Position numbers and translations under genes: made by a program
Source of the DNA: Branchiostoma floridae
Taxonomy: Eukaryota; Chordata; Leptocardii; Amphioxiformes; Branchiostomatidae
Length of the DNA stretch: 64,000 nucleotides
Direction: 5' to 3'
Assembly (NCBI RefSeq): GCF_000003815.2
Contig: NC_049986.1
Location: forward strand, 24,013,306-24,077,305
Notes under the pieces: model-generated
What the model was told of the DNA's origin: nothing
The model's database searches: none
The model's input: only the letters and a program-made list of their open reading frames with translations
Part shown: in pieces, positions 1 through 11,694 of the stretch
Layout: every line of letters starts with the position of its first letter
Position numbering within the stretch: position 1 is the stretch's first letter

Positions 1-3000
1 ATCACAGACCCAAGCAACCCTGTCTTGTCGGATGAAGCCTGCTGCCTGTCCAAACTTGGTGATGTCTACGTCAAACGAGGCCAACTGACAAAAGAAGGTA
101 AGAAATTCACACAAGCAGCGGCGCTGTACAACGCAGCTATAGCCAGAACTGTCGACCCTAATAGCAGGCAAAGTCTCTTTGAGAAACTACAACAAGTGGA
201 ACGGCTATTCCTTCAACATGTAGTGGGATTAAAGTGCCAAATTAATCGTTGTAATTCCAATGAAGATCATAAAAATCAGTTGAAAGCCGTCCGTGCCTAT
301 GCAAAATCGCAGTTGGAAATCATCGACGAGAAACACAACCCTTACCAATATGACGAGAGTGACCCCGTGGTAAGAGAAATTGAGGTCCAAAGAGCCGAAG
401 CAGTCCAGGAGCTGTTCCAGTACATCGCGAAAGAAAGACGAGAGTTCGTCCAAGGACTTCTTGAAGAATGCATGGAGAAACTGGGACCTCCCCCGTGTAA
501 GTACGCGTACATAGGTCTGGGCTCCCAGGCAACAGAACTGGTCACACCGTACTCTGACCTGGAGTTCGCCATTCTGATTGAGGAAGGGGAGGACAATGAC
601 GTCACGCGAAGGTACTTCCTCAATCTCACACACAACCTACAACTGAAAGTCATCAACCTTGGGGAGACCATCCTCCCAGCTATGGCCATTCCGTCACTCA
701 ACGATTTCTACTCAGAGGACCCGGAGAGAGACTGGTTCTTCGACTCCGTCACACCTCGCGGCTTCGCCTTTGATGGCTTCATGCCATGGGCTTGTAAGAC
801 TCCATTTGGAAGAGAGCAGACCAAATCCAAACCGCCCCTTAGTCTTATCCAGACGCCAGCCCAAATGGCACAGTTTCAGCGGCAAGACGTTTCCTTGGCA
901 GAAGGTTACCACCTGTCTATCGTCCTCAAACGTGCGGTGCTCCTAATGGGAGATCAGGATCTGATGCACGAGTACACGGACAGACTAAGAGAATCCACAG
1001 CTACGTCGCCTGATCTCGGATTGGCGACACTGTTGAAGCGTAGTATTGGAGAAACTGGCACCTACTTGCCCCAGGAACAGCTGTTGGATGTTAAAAAAGA
1101 AATATATCGCGTACCTAGTCTAGCTATTGAATTGTTACGAGTTGTCTTTGGGGTTGAGTCTGCCAGCGTGTGGGAAGCGTTGGTGGAGTTAGAGAGAAGA
1201 CGACAGGTCAGTAATGAAAATGCGAACCACTTAAAAGTCCTAACCAGCATCTCCGCAGAGCTGCGATTGAGAACATACCTGAGTAACGAAGGGCAGAGGG
1301 AACAACTTTCTGTTCTACCCGGGATGAAAACTGATTTGGAGGGACTAGACATTTCTAACTCCGTCATTGATACAGTTTTCCGTATTCCGGACACCAAAAT
1401 GCTCTTCCGGTACTACTACACAGCTATTCCACTTAAGGAATGTATTTTGGATGTCTTTGGCAATGGTATCCAGGCCCAAATGGCGGCGTTTTTGGAAGCG
1501 GTCCTGTTTGACAACTCCCATCTACTCAGGGGCCTCATAGCTCAAAAATTGCATAAGTATCGCGAATCTACCATTTCGCTCGAAGCAGCGATGGGTACAG
1601 CTGAAGGAGATCAGGAAATTCTTGTGTCGATACTTATTGCTCTTGCAGACAATTGTATCAGATATAATGATTTTGGGGGAGTTATTAAGCACTCGGAACA
1701 GTCCCTGAAAATTCTTGAAAGTATATATGGAGACAAGGCACATCCTGGCATTGCAATGTCGCTTCACAACCTTGGATTATCCTGGAGTGAGCTCGATGAT
1801 CAGAACAAAGCGATGGACTACCTTCAACAGTCACATTCCATGACAGAGGTTAATTACGGCAGTGACGCGGCAAATCATGAGCTTGCTAGTTTATCGTACG
1901 ACCTTGGAATATGTTGGTCTAGTCTCGGTGATATGAAAAAGGCTATGAAGTACCACGAGCAATCTTTAAAGATAGGAAAATCTATGTTCGGAGATAAAGC
2001 AGCGAATCTTTATATTGCAAGATCACTGAACAGTCTTGGGCAGTGTTGGAGTAAGCTTGGTGACGACAGGAAAGCCATCAACTACTTTGAACAGTCACTG
2101 ATGTTGGATAAGACAATGTATGGACACAATACGGTACATCCTTCCATGGCTATGACATATCACAATCTTGGACTGTGTTGGATTAATCTCGGAGATTACG
2201 GGAAAGCTGCCCGCTTATTCAAACATTCACTTGAAATGTTGAAAGTTGTACATGGAGACAACACAGTCCACCCCACTGTAGCCAAGGTACTCGATAGTAT
2301 TGGATCATGTTGTAATCAATTGGGCGACCTACGGAGAGCAATCAGCTGCCATGAGGAATCCCTGAAGATGAAAATAACTATCTATGGGGAGACTACAGCG
2401 AAAGGTGATATCGCTGGGTCACTTAACAATCTTGGATCCGCTTGGCAAAATCTTGGTGATGTCAAGAAAGCTATCGGCTACTTTGAGCAGTCACTAAGGA
2501 TGCTGGAAGAAATACATGGAGACAATACACCACATCCTGACACAGCCAACACACTAAACAATCTTGGAACTGCTTGGGATGACGTTGGCAATAGCATAAA
2601 AGCACTCAGCTACCATGAGCAGTCATTGAGGATGAAGAAAACCCTCTATGGACATAACACTCCACATCCCGACATTGCGAGTTCATTAAACAATCTTGGG
2701 TCTGTTTGGAGTAACATCGGTGATAAGAGAAAAGCCATCAGCTTCTATGAAGACGCGCTGAAGATGAGGATAGCTCTCTATGGAGACAACACGGCACATC
2801 CCGGTATTGCCTCGGCGTTCTCCAACCTTGGCTCTGCATTGCGTGAATTGGGCGATTATAAACAGGCTATGACTTACTTTGAGAGGTCTCTGAAGATGGC
2901 GAAAGCCATCTACGGAGAGAGCACTCCAAATCCTGACATTGCCAGATTACTTAATAATCTTGGGAGTGTTTGTAGTAGTTTAAGCCAGCACGAGAAAGCA

Positions 3001-4296
3001 ATCAGCTACCACAGAGAGTCACTACAGATGAGGAAAACTATTTATGGAGACAACACACCTCATCCTGACATTGCCTCGTCACTTACCAATATTGGGTCAT
3101 ATTGGAGTAAACGTGGCGATGAGAGGAAGGCGAAAACATACCACGAACAGGCTCTTGGCATGTTGAAAGCTGTCTATGGAGAGGAGACGGACCATCCTCG
3201 AATTGCCTCGTCACTTTGTAGTCTTGGGGCATGTTTCTGTAAACTCGGCGACGAGAGAAAGGCGATCAAGTATCATGAAGCATCATTAAGAATGTATAAG
3301 GTTATCTATGGCGAGGGAACGCCACATCCTGATATTGCCAAGTCATTCGGCCATCTTGGGGACTCTTGGAGTGAACTTGGTGATTTGGAGAAAGCTATAC
3401 ACTACTTCGAACAGTCCTTGAAGATGAAGAAAACTATTTACGGAGATAGCAAAGATCATCCTGACATTGCCAACTCTCTTAATAGTATTGGAGCATATTG
3501 GAGTAAAGTTGGCGACAATAAGAAAGCCATTTGCTACTTTGAAGAGTCGCTGAAGATGTATAAGCGTATTCATGGCGATAACATGGTACATTCTGACATT
3601 GCCCGGTCACTTCACAATCTTGGATGTTCATGGGAGGAAGTTGGAGACTGCAAGAAAGCGGTTGGCTACTTAGAAGAGTCATTGAGGTTGTACAAATATG
3701 TGTATGGGGAACAGACGGCACATCCTCTAATTGCCAAAGGATTTAACAATCTTGCAGTAGCTTTGACCAGGCTTGAAGAGCATTCGAAGGCGGCCGGTTA
3801 CTGTACACAGTCCCTTAGAATGCGCAGAACTATCTACGGAGAAAATTCACTACACCCTGACATTGCCGAGTCACTCCAGAACCTAGGGGTATGTTGCAAA
3901 AATCTCGGAGAGCACTGGAAAGCAATCAACTACTACGAACAGGCACTGACGATGATGAAATCTATCTACGGACAAAACACGACACACCCAAACGTTGCCG
4001 CGCTACTTTGCAATTTTGCATTATCTTTAAGCAACCTCGGCGATGACAGAAGAGCCATAAACTACTATGAACAGGCACTTGCGATAATGAAAGCTGTTTA
4101 CGGGAAAAACACGGCACACCCCAACGTTGCCACGCTACTGTTCAATCTTGGGTTATCTTGGCGCAAACTCGATGACAAGCAGAGGGCAGAGAGCTACACC
4201 GAACAATCAATACTGATGATGCAAGAGGTCAAAAGAGAGGACACGGCTGATTGTGAATTTGCCCAGGCACTCAGGGATGTGGATCTATTACAGTGA
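1..4296 (+). CDS. Nucleotidyltransferase-like / TPR-repeat protein, 5' end outside window
   Basis: The frame is open from base 1 (eight codons before the TTG at 25) to TGA at 4294-4296, so the true start lies upstream. Counting from the codon at 25, residues about 160-300 resemble the nucleotidyltransferase fold of DUF294/GlnD-type proteins: a glycine-serine pair at 166-167, then SDLE with acidic residues 178 and 180, followed by the conserved 'LGETILPAMAIPS', 'TPRGFAFDG' and 'TPFGRE' stretches. Residues about 545-1410 are some 20 tetratricopeptide repeats of about 44 residues of the kinesin-light-chain/NPHP3 type (consensus LNNLG..W..LGD..KAI.Y.EQSL.M with YG-N--HPDIA linkers). No signal peptide or membrane segment is seen, so a cytoplasmic scaffold is likely. 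More than 4.2 kb is uninterrupted by introns. Ligand and activity are unknown. Domain calls are from motif recognition; the TPR call is firm, the nucleotidyltransferase call less so. Confidence 0.85.
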   Translation: MTDPSNPVLSDEACCLSKLGDVYVKRGQLTKEGKKFTQAAALYNAAIARTVDPNSRQSLFEKLQQVERLFLQHVVGLKCQINRCNSNEDHKNQLKAVRAYAKSQLEIIDEKHNPYQYDESDPVVREIEVQRAEAVQELFQYIAKERREFVQGLLEECMEKLGPPPCKYAYIGLGSQATELVTPYSDLEFAILIEEGEDNDVTRRYFLNLTHNLQLKVINLGETILPAMAIPSLNDFYSEDPERDWFFDSVTPRGFAFDGFMPWACKTPFGREQTKSKPPLSLIQTPAQMAQFQRQDVSLAEGYHLSIVLKRAVLLMGDQDLMHEYTDRLRESTATSPDLGLATLLKRSIGETGTYLPQEQLLDVKKEIYRVPSLAIELLRVVFGVESASVWEALVELERRRQVSNENANHLKVLTSISAELRLRTYLSNEGQREQLSVLPGMKTDLEGLDISNSVIDTVFRIPDTKMLFRYYYTAIPLKECILDVFGNGIQAQMAAFLEAVLFDNSHLLRGLIAQKLHKYRESTISLEAAMGTAEGDQEILVSILIALADNCIRYNDFGGVIKHSEQSLKILESIYGDKAHPGIAMSLHNLGLSWSELDDQNKAMDYLQQSHSMTEVNYGSDAANHELASLSYDLGICWSSLGDMKKAMKYHEQSLKIGKSMFGDKAANLYIARSLNSLGQCWSKLGDDRKAINYFEQSLMLDKTMYGHNTVHPSMAMTYHNLGLCWINLGDYGKAARLFKHSLEMLKVVHGDNTVHPTVAKVLDSIGSCCNQLGDLRRAISCHEESLKMKITIYGETTAKGDIAGSLNNLGSAWQNLGDVKKAIGYFEQSLRMLEEIHGDNTPHPDTANTLNNLGTAWDDVGNSIKALSYHEQSLRMKKTLYGHNTPHPDIASSLNNLGSVWSNIGDKRKAISFYEDALKMRIALYGDNTAHPGIASAFSNLGSALRELGDYKQAMTYFERSLKMAKAIYGESTPNPDIARLLNNLGSVCSSLSQHEKAISYHRESLQMRKTIYGDNTPHPDIASSLTNIGSYWSKRGDERKAKTYHEQALGMLKAVYGEETDHPRIASSLCSLGACFCKLGDERKAIKYHEASLRMYKVIYGEGTPHPDIAKSFGHLGDSWSELGDLEKAIHYFEQSLKMKKTIYGDSKDHPDIANSLNSIGAYWSKVGDNKKAICYFEESLKMYKRIHGDNMVHSDIARSLHNLGCSWEEVGDCKKAVGYLEESLRLYKYVYGEQTAHPLIAKGFNNLAVALTRLEEHSKAAGYCTQSLRMRRTIYGENSLHPDIAESLQNLGVCCKNLGEHWKAINYYEQALTMMKSIYGQNTTHPNVAALLCNFALSLSNLGDDRRAINYYEQALAIMKAVYGKNTAHPNVATLLFNLGLSWRKLDDKQRAESYTEQSILMMQEVKREDTADCEFAQALRDVDLLQ

Positions 4297-4337
4297 TTTA
4301 ATAATGCTAGAGAACAGGAACGTTTGTCTTTGGATGC

Positions 4338-4343
4338 AATAAA
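4338..4343 (+). promoter_or_regulatory. Polyadenylation signal of the TPR gene
   Basis: An AATAAA hexamer lies 42 bases after the TGA of the TPR gene, the expected place for a short 3' UTR. Confidence 0.5.
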
Positions 4344-5736
4344 TCTTTGGATCTCTAAAGCTCTGTTTTGAAAACAAAAACAAAACATGAATCAACCAGA
4401 AACAGTATATAGAAACAATTCAATCCACATGATAATAGTTCACTAAATTTGTATGTTCGTTTTAAATATCATCCAAGCTAAGTACACACAGATATTTATG
4501 GAATGGTAAACAGTACATCGCAAATAATTTCTTAGAACAGAATAAAAGAAAAATCATCACATATATGAAATGTCAGTAATACCTTAACTTATGATAACTC
4601 TGCACGTAAAAATCCTAACCTCAAAACACTCTTTACGTACTTGGCAGCGAATGGAATGACGTCGTCATATTTCAACATGAAACTCCTTTACATTATGTTC
4701 ATACAGCTTATACCAAACAGCAATTCATATATTGTTATCGAAATGTTTATTCTTGTCTTGAAACTTTATCAATCACAACTGGTATGACAATGTGTCAATA
4801 TCAACGTAAAACCAACAAAGTCAATAGGGTAAAGTAGAATTGCGTTATCTCACCTGGCGTTTGTTTCTTCTTACATTTTGGTGGCGTTAAAAACTTTCTA
4901 CATCATTTATGACAGCCGTTGGAACAGACAACAATGTAAGATTGCAGAGCCGTATATGCCGTATTATTGGCTTAATCCTGCCCTTATTGTGTAATTTGTT
5001 ACATAAGGCACTTGGTTCGCCTAAAACTTAGAAGAATTAAATTGTCGATGTGATACATATATAGGCTGAACGGCTTCTATTAGGATTCTGAATATCTTAT
5101 CTCAACACATGTACATGTTAGATCAATCTCTAAAACATTTTGTGCTTTATAATTAGCAGAATATCTTATTCTTCAAATCTTTAATCTAATTTTCCTACTA
5201 AACTGAACTGATTCTAGCACCAGAGGCAATTGGCACATGTTCACTATTAGCACATACAGGAGTAGTGTCAAACGTAACAAGTATAAATGTGTTAAATGTA
5301 CACCGACCGCTGTTCTCTGTAGGGATCTTTGGCTTAAGAAAACAACGGGTCACCTGCAAATTTTGTCTTGTTCTCTCCCTTTCCCTTATTCTCTCTTTGT
5401 CTCTCCTATCTTATTTACATCCATTTTATGCATTGAAAAAATCAAGATATTCTGAATCTTTGGGACGTTCCGGTCAGTGTAACGGCGTTTTGCGTATTGC
5501 CGGACCAATTCAAAGACAGTGCCGTTGTGATTATATATATATACCTCCGATGAACAAAGCAGTTTTGCTTAGATAATCATCTCTTAAAAAAGAAATATCA
5601 AACAAAATAATTTCTATATTCACGTCAGTATCATCTCTTGTCAGCTATAATCAATGGTGTCAAGTTGAAAAACAGTGTCCATTTAAATTCATTTTTTCTG
5701 TACAAAATAAAAATTAAGACCACATCTAAGAAGACG
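4344..5736. other. Convergent intergenic region, no gene seen
   Basis: AT-rich sequence between the 3' end of the + strand TPR gene and the 3' end of the - strand CUB/LDLa gene. The open frames here are short, overlapping and without recognisable domains or splice structure. The right part probably includes the 3' UTR of the minus-strand gene. Confidence 0.5.
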
Positions 5737-8700
5737 CTACGTGTGCGGGTTCCCGTCCCTCAGCCCTCTCGCCTCTTCATCATCCTCCTCTGTCGGTACC
5801 TTCATGTTCTCTTTCAGTCTCCTGTTGGACCGGGTCGACGACCGAGCGTCCGTTGACCTCAGCGGTCTCCCACGCTTGTCCACCTGGCGCTGCCTGTAGG
5901 CGTGCCCCACACACGCCGCTGCAATTAGCAGCAGAACCGCTAGGACTAGCGCCACCACGATTCCCACCACCACGTTGTCTGATCCTCCTGGAAAATTAAA
6001 AAAAAAATTCATTCGAAAATGAAACTTTCTGTTAGACAACATAAAAAATCGACTTTGGCAATTCCTCTTAATGGCTACTATCTACTCATGATAAAAAGCA
6101 CCCAAATCTTTGATAATTGACAAATGACATTTCATGGAGCCGAAATTTTGATTTATTTTGCACTCGACGGTTTGAAACAATTTTAGAATTAACATCATAT
6201 CATGACATTGATGTTTTTTCATGCCACCATGGGCTGAATGCAGAACTAAAGGTTATGTTGTCAGTGAAAAATTGGTGACAAAACTATTTGAATAAACTAT
6301 ACTATTAGATGACATCATTATACTAGTACTCAGCAAAGTAGATGGGCATTTTGTCATTTTTTTTTTCCTTTTGAATTATTTCTTGAATTTGCCCCCGATG
6401 TACCTGACTGAGGCTGGCAGTCTGTCTCGTCAGAGTTGTCCCTGCTGCCGCAGTTGGGAAACCCGTTACACACCAGGGCAGTGTGGATGCAGCGACCGGC
6501 ATGCCCCGCGCACAGGAAACCGTTACAGGTCCCGTTAGCTGGGGAATAAATGGATGAACGTTTTACATCCTGGTTTATTCGTCCAAGCTTNNNNNNNNNN
6601 NNNNNNNNNNNNNNNNNNNNNNNNNNNNNNNNNNNNNNNNNNNNNNNNNNNNNNNNNNNNNNNNNNNNNNNNNNNNNNNNNNNNNNNNNNTCCATTTGTT
6701 ATCAGTATTGTTCATATCTTCCTTCATCTTGTACTTCGCTTAGTTTAATTATGTTGATGTCCTTGTATATATATACATGTGTAGTATACGAATAGTGGTA
6801 GTGTGAATATAAGTTGATAACTTGAGTGCGCCACCACTACGTTTGTCTCATCTGTCAAAGTGAATGAAAAAAAATATGTAAAACGACTACTCTCAAAATC
6901 TCACAGCGTTCCCTACGACTGCTACATCTAAAACAGATGGACCACGAAGATAACGAACTTAAAGATTAAGAGAGTCACTAATGCAACATCAGTAATTTGA
7001 TATATCAGCGCATTTTAGATAGCCATTCATTGATTCAAGGCATTTTGAGAAGTCTTCGATAATACTGTTAAAAATCTTTCTTATTTCGTGGAACGCAATA
7101 ACGTTTGGAGTTGTAATGCGGTTACAACTCACCTGGTGTGTGGGTAAACTGTGTCCATGACGCCTGGAACCTTCCTCGGCCCGTCTTGGAGGTGAAACTG
7201 GGAAATTCAATAAGAATGTTTCATTGTGAAAGCTAGTACGAGATTCGGGATGCATATTTGCCTTCTCTATCCCGTCATTTGAGTAACTCCTCCTCATCAT
7301 ATTTCTACGTGACGGGAATGTCCCATTGTAATATTTGACGAGAAAATATTTTTCAAGCTCTGAATGCAGCTCGAGTTTTGCAGCATATTTGCAACGGACC
7401 TACCTGACGATGAGAGCGGTTGCGTCAGGGCTGGTTTCCATGACGTCAGGCGAGTCGTCAGTTTTGGCGGGCTCAGCTATCACCAGAGCCCCGGTGTCGT
7501 CATGTTTCACTTGGTACGTCTGTAACTCAGCGTCTGGGCCGAGGTAGAGGGAAAATAAAGTTTGTAATATGCGACCAAAACAATAAACTTGGGCCATCGC
7601 TGATGCTTTCGGATGTTTTTGTCCAACCGTTGATGACACTCGTCCGTAAGGTTACGTGTTGGTCATTTCTATCCAAAGAAAGGCTGTATTATGTTAACCA
7701 ATAATTCGATTGCTCATTAAGTAGCTATAATGTAGTATTACGTTACCTAAGTTTGCCTTACATTGTACCCGCTCTACAAATGTTGTGCAATAAACTTTGA
7801 ATTGACTTGACTTGACTTAAGTCATATGCACCCATCAACATCATGGTCTGTACATTCTGACTTGCCATTTGGATCTCCTACACGCAGACCCACTCTTTTT
7901 CTCCAATCTCTATCACCCTTGTTTTAATAATGCGGCCTCATTCACTTTCACTAGCTATAGTCTCTTCCTTCTCAATCAATTGTTCTACAATCTCTCTTCA
8001 CTCGGTGTGTATCTAAACCCCACCATGTCCTGAAATAACTTTCTGATTCTATATTCCATACCTTCATACGCGATGTCCATCTCCAAGAAGTGCACAGAGA
8101 CGTCGTTGTTCGGAGAGGAGAGCTCCAGGACCCACTCGCACTGGAACACATCGGCGGGGACAGGGCCGGGGTAGCCCGGGGACTCCAGCACGCCTCCCGC
8201 TACCCTGTACGTACCGCCACAGTCTGTGGAGAAAATTATCCATTGGTATAAAACTATATGGACTGTTACAGGGCCCGGCCAGGACCGGGACATACTAAAC
8301 ATGTCGGCGGGGACAGGGCCGGGGTAGCCCGGGGACTCCAGCACGCCTCCCGCTACCCTGTACGTACCGCGTAAGAACTACTCTAAAGCTACTCAGAAGC
8401 TAGCTTCGTGGTCTTTATTTCATAAGTCTAGTCCCCAAAAGCTGCCTGGCCGGGCCCCGGTTAGGAAATGTGACCGACACATTGCAAGACCAACAGGACA
8501 TCTCCAGCTACGTTATACATTCCAAAACCTAATGAAAATTATAGTCAGAGTAAAAACTGTTCTAGGACCAGCAACAAGTCCGGATCGCACTGGAGCACTA
8601 CACCGATTACGGATTTTATTTCCATTCTATTAAAAAAAAGGTCGGGAAAGTGATATCTATACAATGTAAGCTGAAAGAAAGTTAACATTTGCTCACTGTT

Positions 8701-9479
8701 AGTGATGAAGTTGAATTCAACCTGGAACCCCCCGAAGTTCTTGGTTTCGTCCGTGACGAAGGTGAGCTGAGCCCTTGACCGTGACGTCACCAGAGCGGGC
8801 GGGACGCAGTTGCCACAGTAACGGCCCAGGGTGCGCACTGGTTGGTCCACGTCATTCAGCTCCTCTACCTCCAGGTAGTCATGGTGACAGGTGAAGAAAC
8901 TATGAGGAAAATAAAAATATGCAATTCAAGATGTCGAATGTACAAAAAACTAAGGTTTAAGTAACTTTTACGCTTTGTCCAAATGCTTCTATTCTTGCGC
9001 CCAAGATTATCTAAGAAAATGTCGACCAAGAAAACGTCCATTTTCCTACGTAGTCACGTCTAGCTATAGATTTTGTTTTATTTTTAACTGGATGGTTGTA
9101 ACGGGGTAAATGCCAATCCGCTCTAGCGTTGCGAAATTAAGACGAGGAAAGTTTCATTATTTCATATACATCTCCCTGTATGTATAGAATTTTCGGAATA
9201 TGTTTAACTAGTTTCATCTGTATTATACTTATGATTCCATCCCAGTAGTGTCGCCAAAAATTGTCAGGCCAACCACCTACCACGGTCTGTTGCTCTCGTG
9301 CGGTGCGCCCTCTATCTCCAGGGCGTTGAACTTCAGCCGTAGCCTCTCCCCAGGCCTCCCCTGCAGGACGTAGGTGCAGAACTGCCTGTCCGGGTAGTCC
9401 GCCGGGAAGCCTGGCGAGGCTATCACGCCGTCCGGACTGTCCTCACTGCTGTGCACGTACCTGCACGGCTCCTGGCTCT
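5737..9479 (-). CDS. CUB-CUB-LDLa transmembrane protein (NETO-like), 5' exon(s) missing
   Basis: Seven minus-strand coding exons join with consistent phase and GT-AG sites: 9281-9479, 8697-8899, 8062-8223, 7404-7533, 7133-7197, 6404-6538 and 5737-5987 (stop TAG at 5739-5737), about 381 residues. The first two exons form CUB 1 (PCRYVHSSEDSPDGVIASPG through TLGRYCGNC to GGFQVEFNF). Exons 3-5 form CUB 2 (NCGGTYRVAGG ... GRGRFQASWTQF). Exon 6 is one LDL-receptor class A repeat (CNGFLC...CIHTALVCNGFPNC...DNSDETDC). Exon 7 has a hydrophobic membrane segment (VVVGIVVALVLAVLLLIAAA) and a basic-then-acidic tail of about 55 residues. CUB-CUB-LDLa-TM is the order of neuropilin/tolloid-like (NETO) proteins, auxiliary subunits of ionotropic glutamate receptors. 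The short tail differs from vertebrate NETOs, so another CUB/LDLa receptor is possible. The signal-peptide exon was not found; the N gap falls within an intron. Confidence 0.75.
6591..6690. other. Assembly gap (100 N)
   Basis: Exactly 100 N bases, probably a scaffold gap of nominal size. It lies in the intron between the last CUB 2 exon and the LDLa exon. Phase across that intron is consistent (P-A-N-G-T-C), so a missing exon is possible but not required. Confidence 0.98.
8271..8458. repeat. Duplicated CUB 2 exon fragment flanked by GC-rich inverted repeats
   Basis: Bases 8304-8370 repeat 8151-8217 (67 bases, offset 153) without a visible difference; 8151-8217 is the start of the first CUB 2 exon. 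The copy sits in the upstream intron and lacks that exon's acceptor. It is bracketed by an inverted pair, GGGCCCGGCCAGG at 8271-8283 and its complement at 8445-8457. The copy looks like an exon fragment carried in a small inverted-repeat structure, or a local slippage duplication. It is probably not spliced. Confidence 0.7.
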
Positions 9480-10768
9480 CTGTGGTACAGGAGAGGAGAA
9501 GAAGGTCTGTTATAATAGAATACAATGAATTATAGTGTATTTCATTTGACTCCTTGTTAAAAATCTTTAAGCTGTTTTGTTTTCACTTGACCGTTTTTGT
9601 ACACCATCTGTTTCCAAGATTTATCAAATAATTTTTAAATGGTATTCATTTTAAGTTTTATTTCTATTAATAGAACTGTCCATCTAAAATTTATTGTTCA
9701 ATCTCATTTTGCATTTTATCATATCCCTCGCCTGACGTTGGGTAAAATTCGTCAAGAACGCCATTTCGCTACAAATCACCCGGACTCCAGGAAGAATAGT
9801 TACATATCAGTCACTAATGGAGATACATATCAAACCAAACCAAACCAAACGTTTCCGTGTATGCATGTAAGTTTGAGCGAAATCCGTGGAAAGCGCATTC
9901 ACGTTGGCCTAAGTCTTAAGGGTAACACTGGCATTTCTTGGCGCTACCATTTAAAGACCGTCTATATTTTATGATCCGACCATATATAACAACTTGAGTC
10001 CGAAGCCGGTATCAGTGAATAAATTCCTATTAGAAACTACGCGTGAATGTTTGAGACCGTGTCCGTGGTTGTAATGAATGACCACCACTGCCAGACCGTG
10101 CCTGAGTGATGGAGTAAACCGGCGCGCGTGGCCCAATCAATAGTACCGGGGTACACGGTAACACAAGCAGCAGGGCAGGCACACAATCAGCCGAGTCAAT
10201 AGCAGTCCTTCGTAGAAGCTGCCCAGGACGTCTAATTTTTAAAAACGTCAAAACTATATAGTTGTCGTCGCGTCATACAAAATGCAGTCAAACAGGTAGA
10301 ATACGTTGCCTGGTGAGCTTTGACAATAAAGACAGTTGAAACGCTACTACGAACTTATCATGTATCATTTTTAATTGTTTCCCATTATAGCACTTGTCCC
10401 TTTCGGTGGTTCCAAAAACCCCTCTGGCCCATGGACTACCTGTTGAGATAGCTATCTTTGTAGACTGAGTGAGACTGCGATGGAGCCAGCATATTCAAAG
10501 GGAAGTCGAAGGGACAAATTTGACTCTCTGGTCTAGAGTTTCTAGCCACTGAACTAAATGGAAAGAATCCTTACAGAAAGGAGCACGATTCTTTTCACCT
10601 TACCAGGTGAAGTGCGCACACAATGCTGCAGTTGTTCGTTAATGACCCAGCCCGCGTGCAGTGATCGCCTGACGAGCTCTTGTCGCCGGCTGAAGTGCTA
10701 ACAGGCGCTCGCGGGGACAAAACAATGTCAATAGAGCGAACTTCACCCCAACTACTAGTATGTTCCGC

Positions 10769-10965
10769 GCAACTAATCTCCAAGCAGATCTTTCGATGGA
10801 AAACTCGTAACTGCCAGTCAAGACAGCCTTTCAGGTACAGAGGACTTGCCTCAATCGAAAAGAACAAAGACTATCAACATCCATATGGATTCCGAAGCTG
10901 AAGGACCGTCCAGGCTTCCAGGCTGACAGTTACGAATATGCCAACGAAAGATTTGTTTTGAGATA
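10769..10965. repeat. Imperfect inverted repeat
   Basis: A left arm near 10770-10830 (CTAATCTCCAAGCAGATC then ...TTCGATGG...CTCGTAACTGCC) and a right arm near 10905-10965 are imperfect complements. The left arm begins with the TAATCTCCAAGCAG end that also bounds the elements at 12890-13205 and 61537-61647, so this is probably a degenerate member of the same transposon family. Confidence 0.5.
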
Positions 10966-10970
10966 CATGC

Positions 10971-10972
10971 GT

Positions 10973-11031
<59 letters not shown>
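10971..11031. repeat. (GT)n microsatellite
   Basis: About 60 bases of almost pure GT dinucleotide repeat, with one TTT interruption near 10979. Confidence 0.97.
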
Positions 11032-11694
11032 GGCATCACATCCTGCCTTTAGGCGGCAGATTGGGACGTGTTTTCGGATAACGTGTGGTTACATATACTT
11101 AGCTCATAACAGTTTTGTACATATTAGGACAATTATTGTAATGCCCATTATTCCAGGGATTCTACTATTTAACCTCAACATAGTGACATTCGCAAGGCCT
11201 TCTTCAACTGTACACATCCCTGTTCCACAGCAGACCAACTTCAAGGAAGCTAAAGCAAAGAGCACAGCCCATCGTAGGTGCAAATACGATTTGTCTACGT
11301 GCAGAAACGTAGGCAATCTTTTGGGATCCGTCAGTGGTGAGTACCGCCTCCGTACGAACTGGTAGGGAATCCGACGGATTTTGGAGCACGCAGACACGCC
11401 CTAGAACTTTACGTGCAGGCAAAACTTTGTGTGCCGTCGGGCTGCAGATTTGCCCCCCGTACGTGCAAGTAAGGGCGACGTGCCTGTCCTGTACAGCCTG
11501 AACGTTTTCAGAAATACGTGGCGAACGTGGCCTCCCAATAAAACGTACGGAAAAATTACACGTACGTACGGCGGGTTGTGCCCTTAGCTTTACAGTTCAA
11601 CGGCATACGTTTATGGAACAGGCTACCTTTGAGGAAAGCCATACTCTTTACCAGGGCATCCGTTGCCAAGTCCCTTAAAAGCAGCTGCAGGTCA

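Noticed and set aside
9639-9974. 111-codon + strand frame
   Set aside because: No similarity recognised, AT-rich, no splice or promoter context.
10958-11365. 135-codon + strand frame through the GT microsatellite
   Set aside because: The protein is Cys/Val dipeptide repeat plus unrelated sequence; it is a product of the microsatellite.
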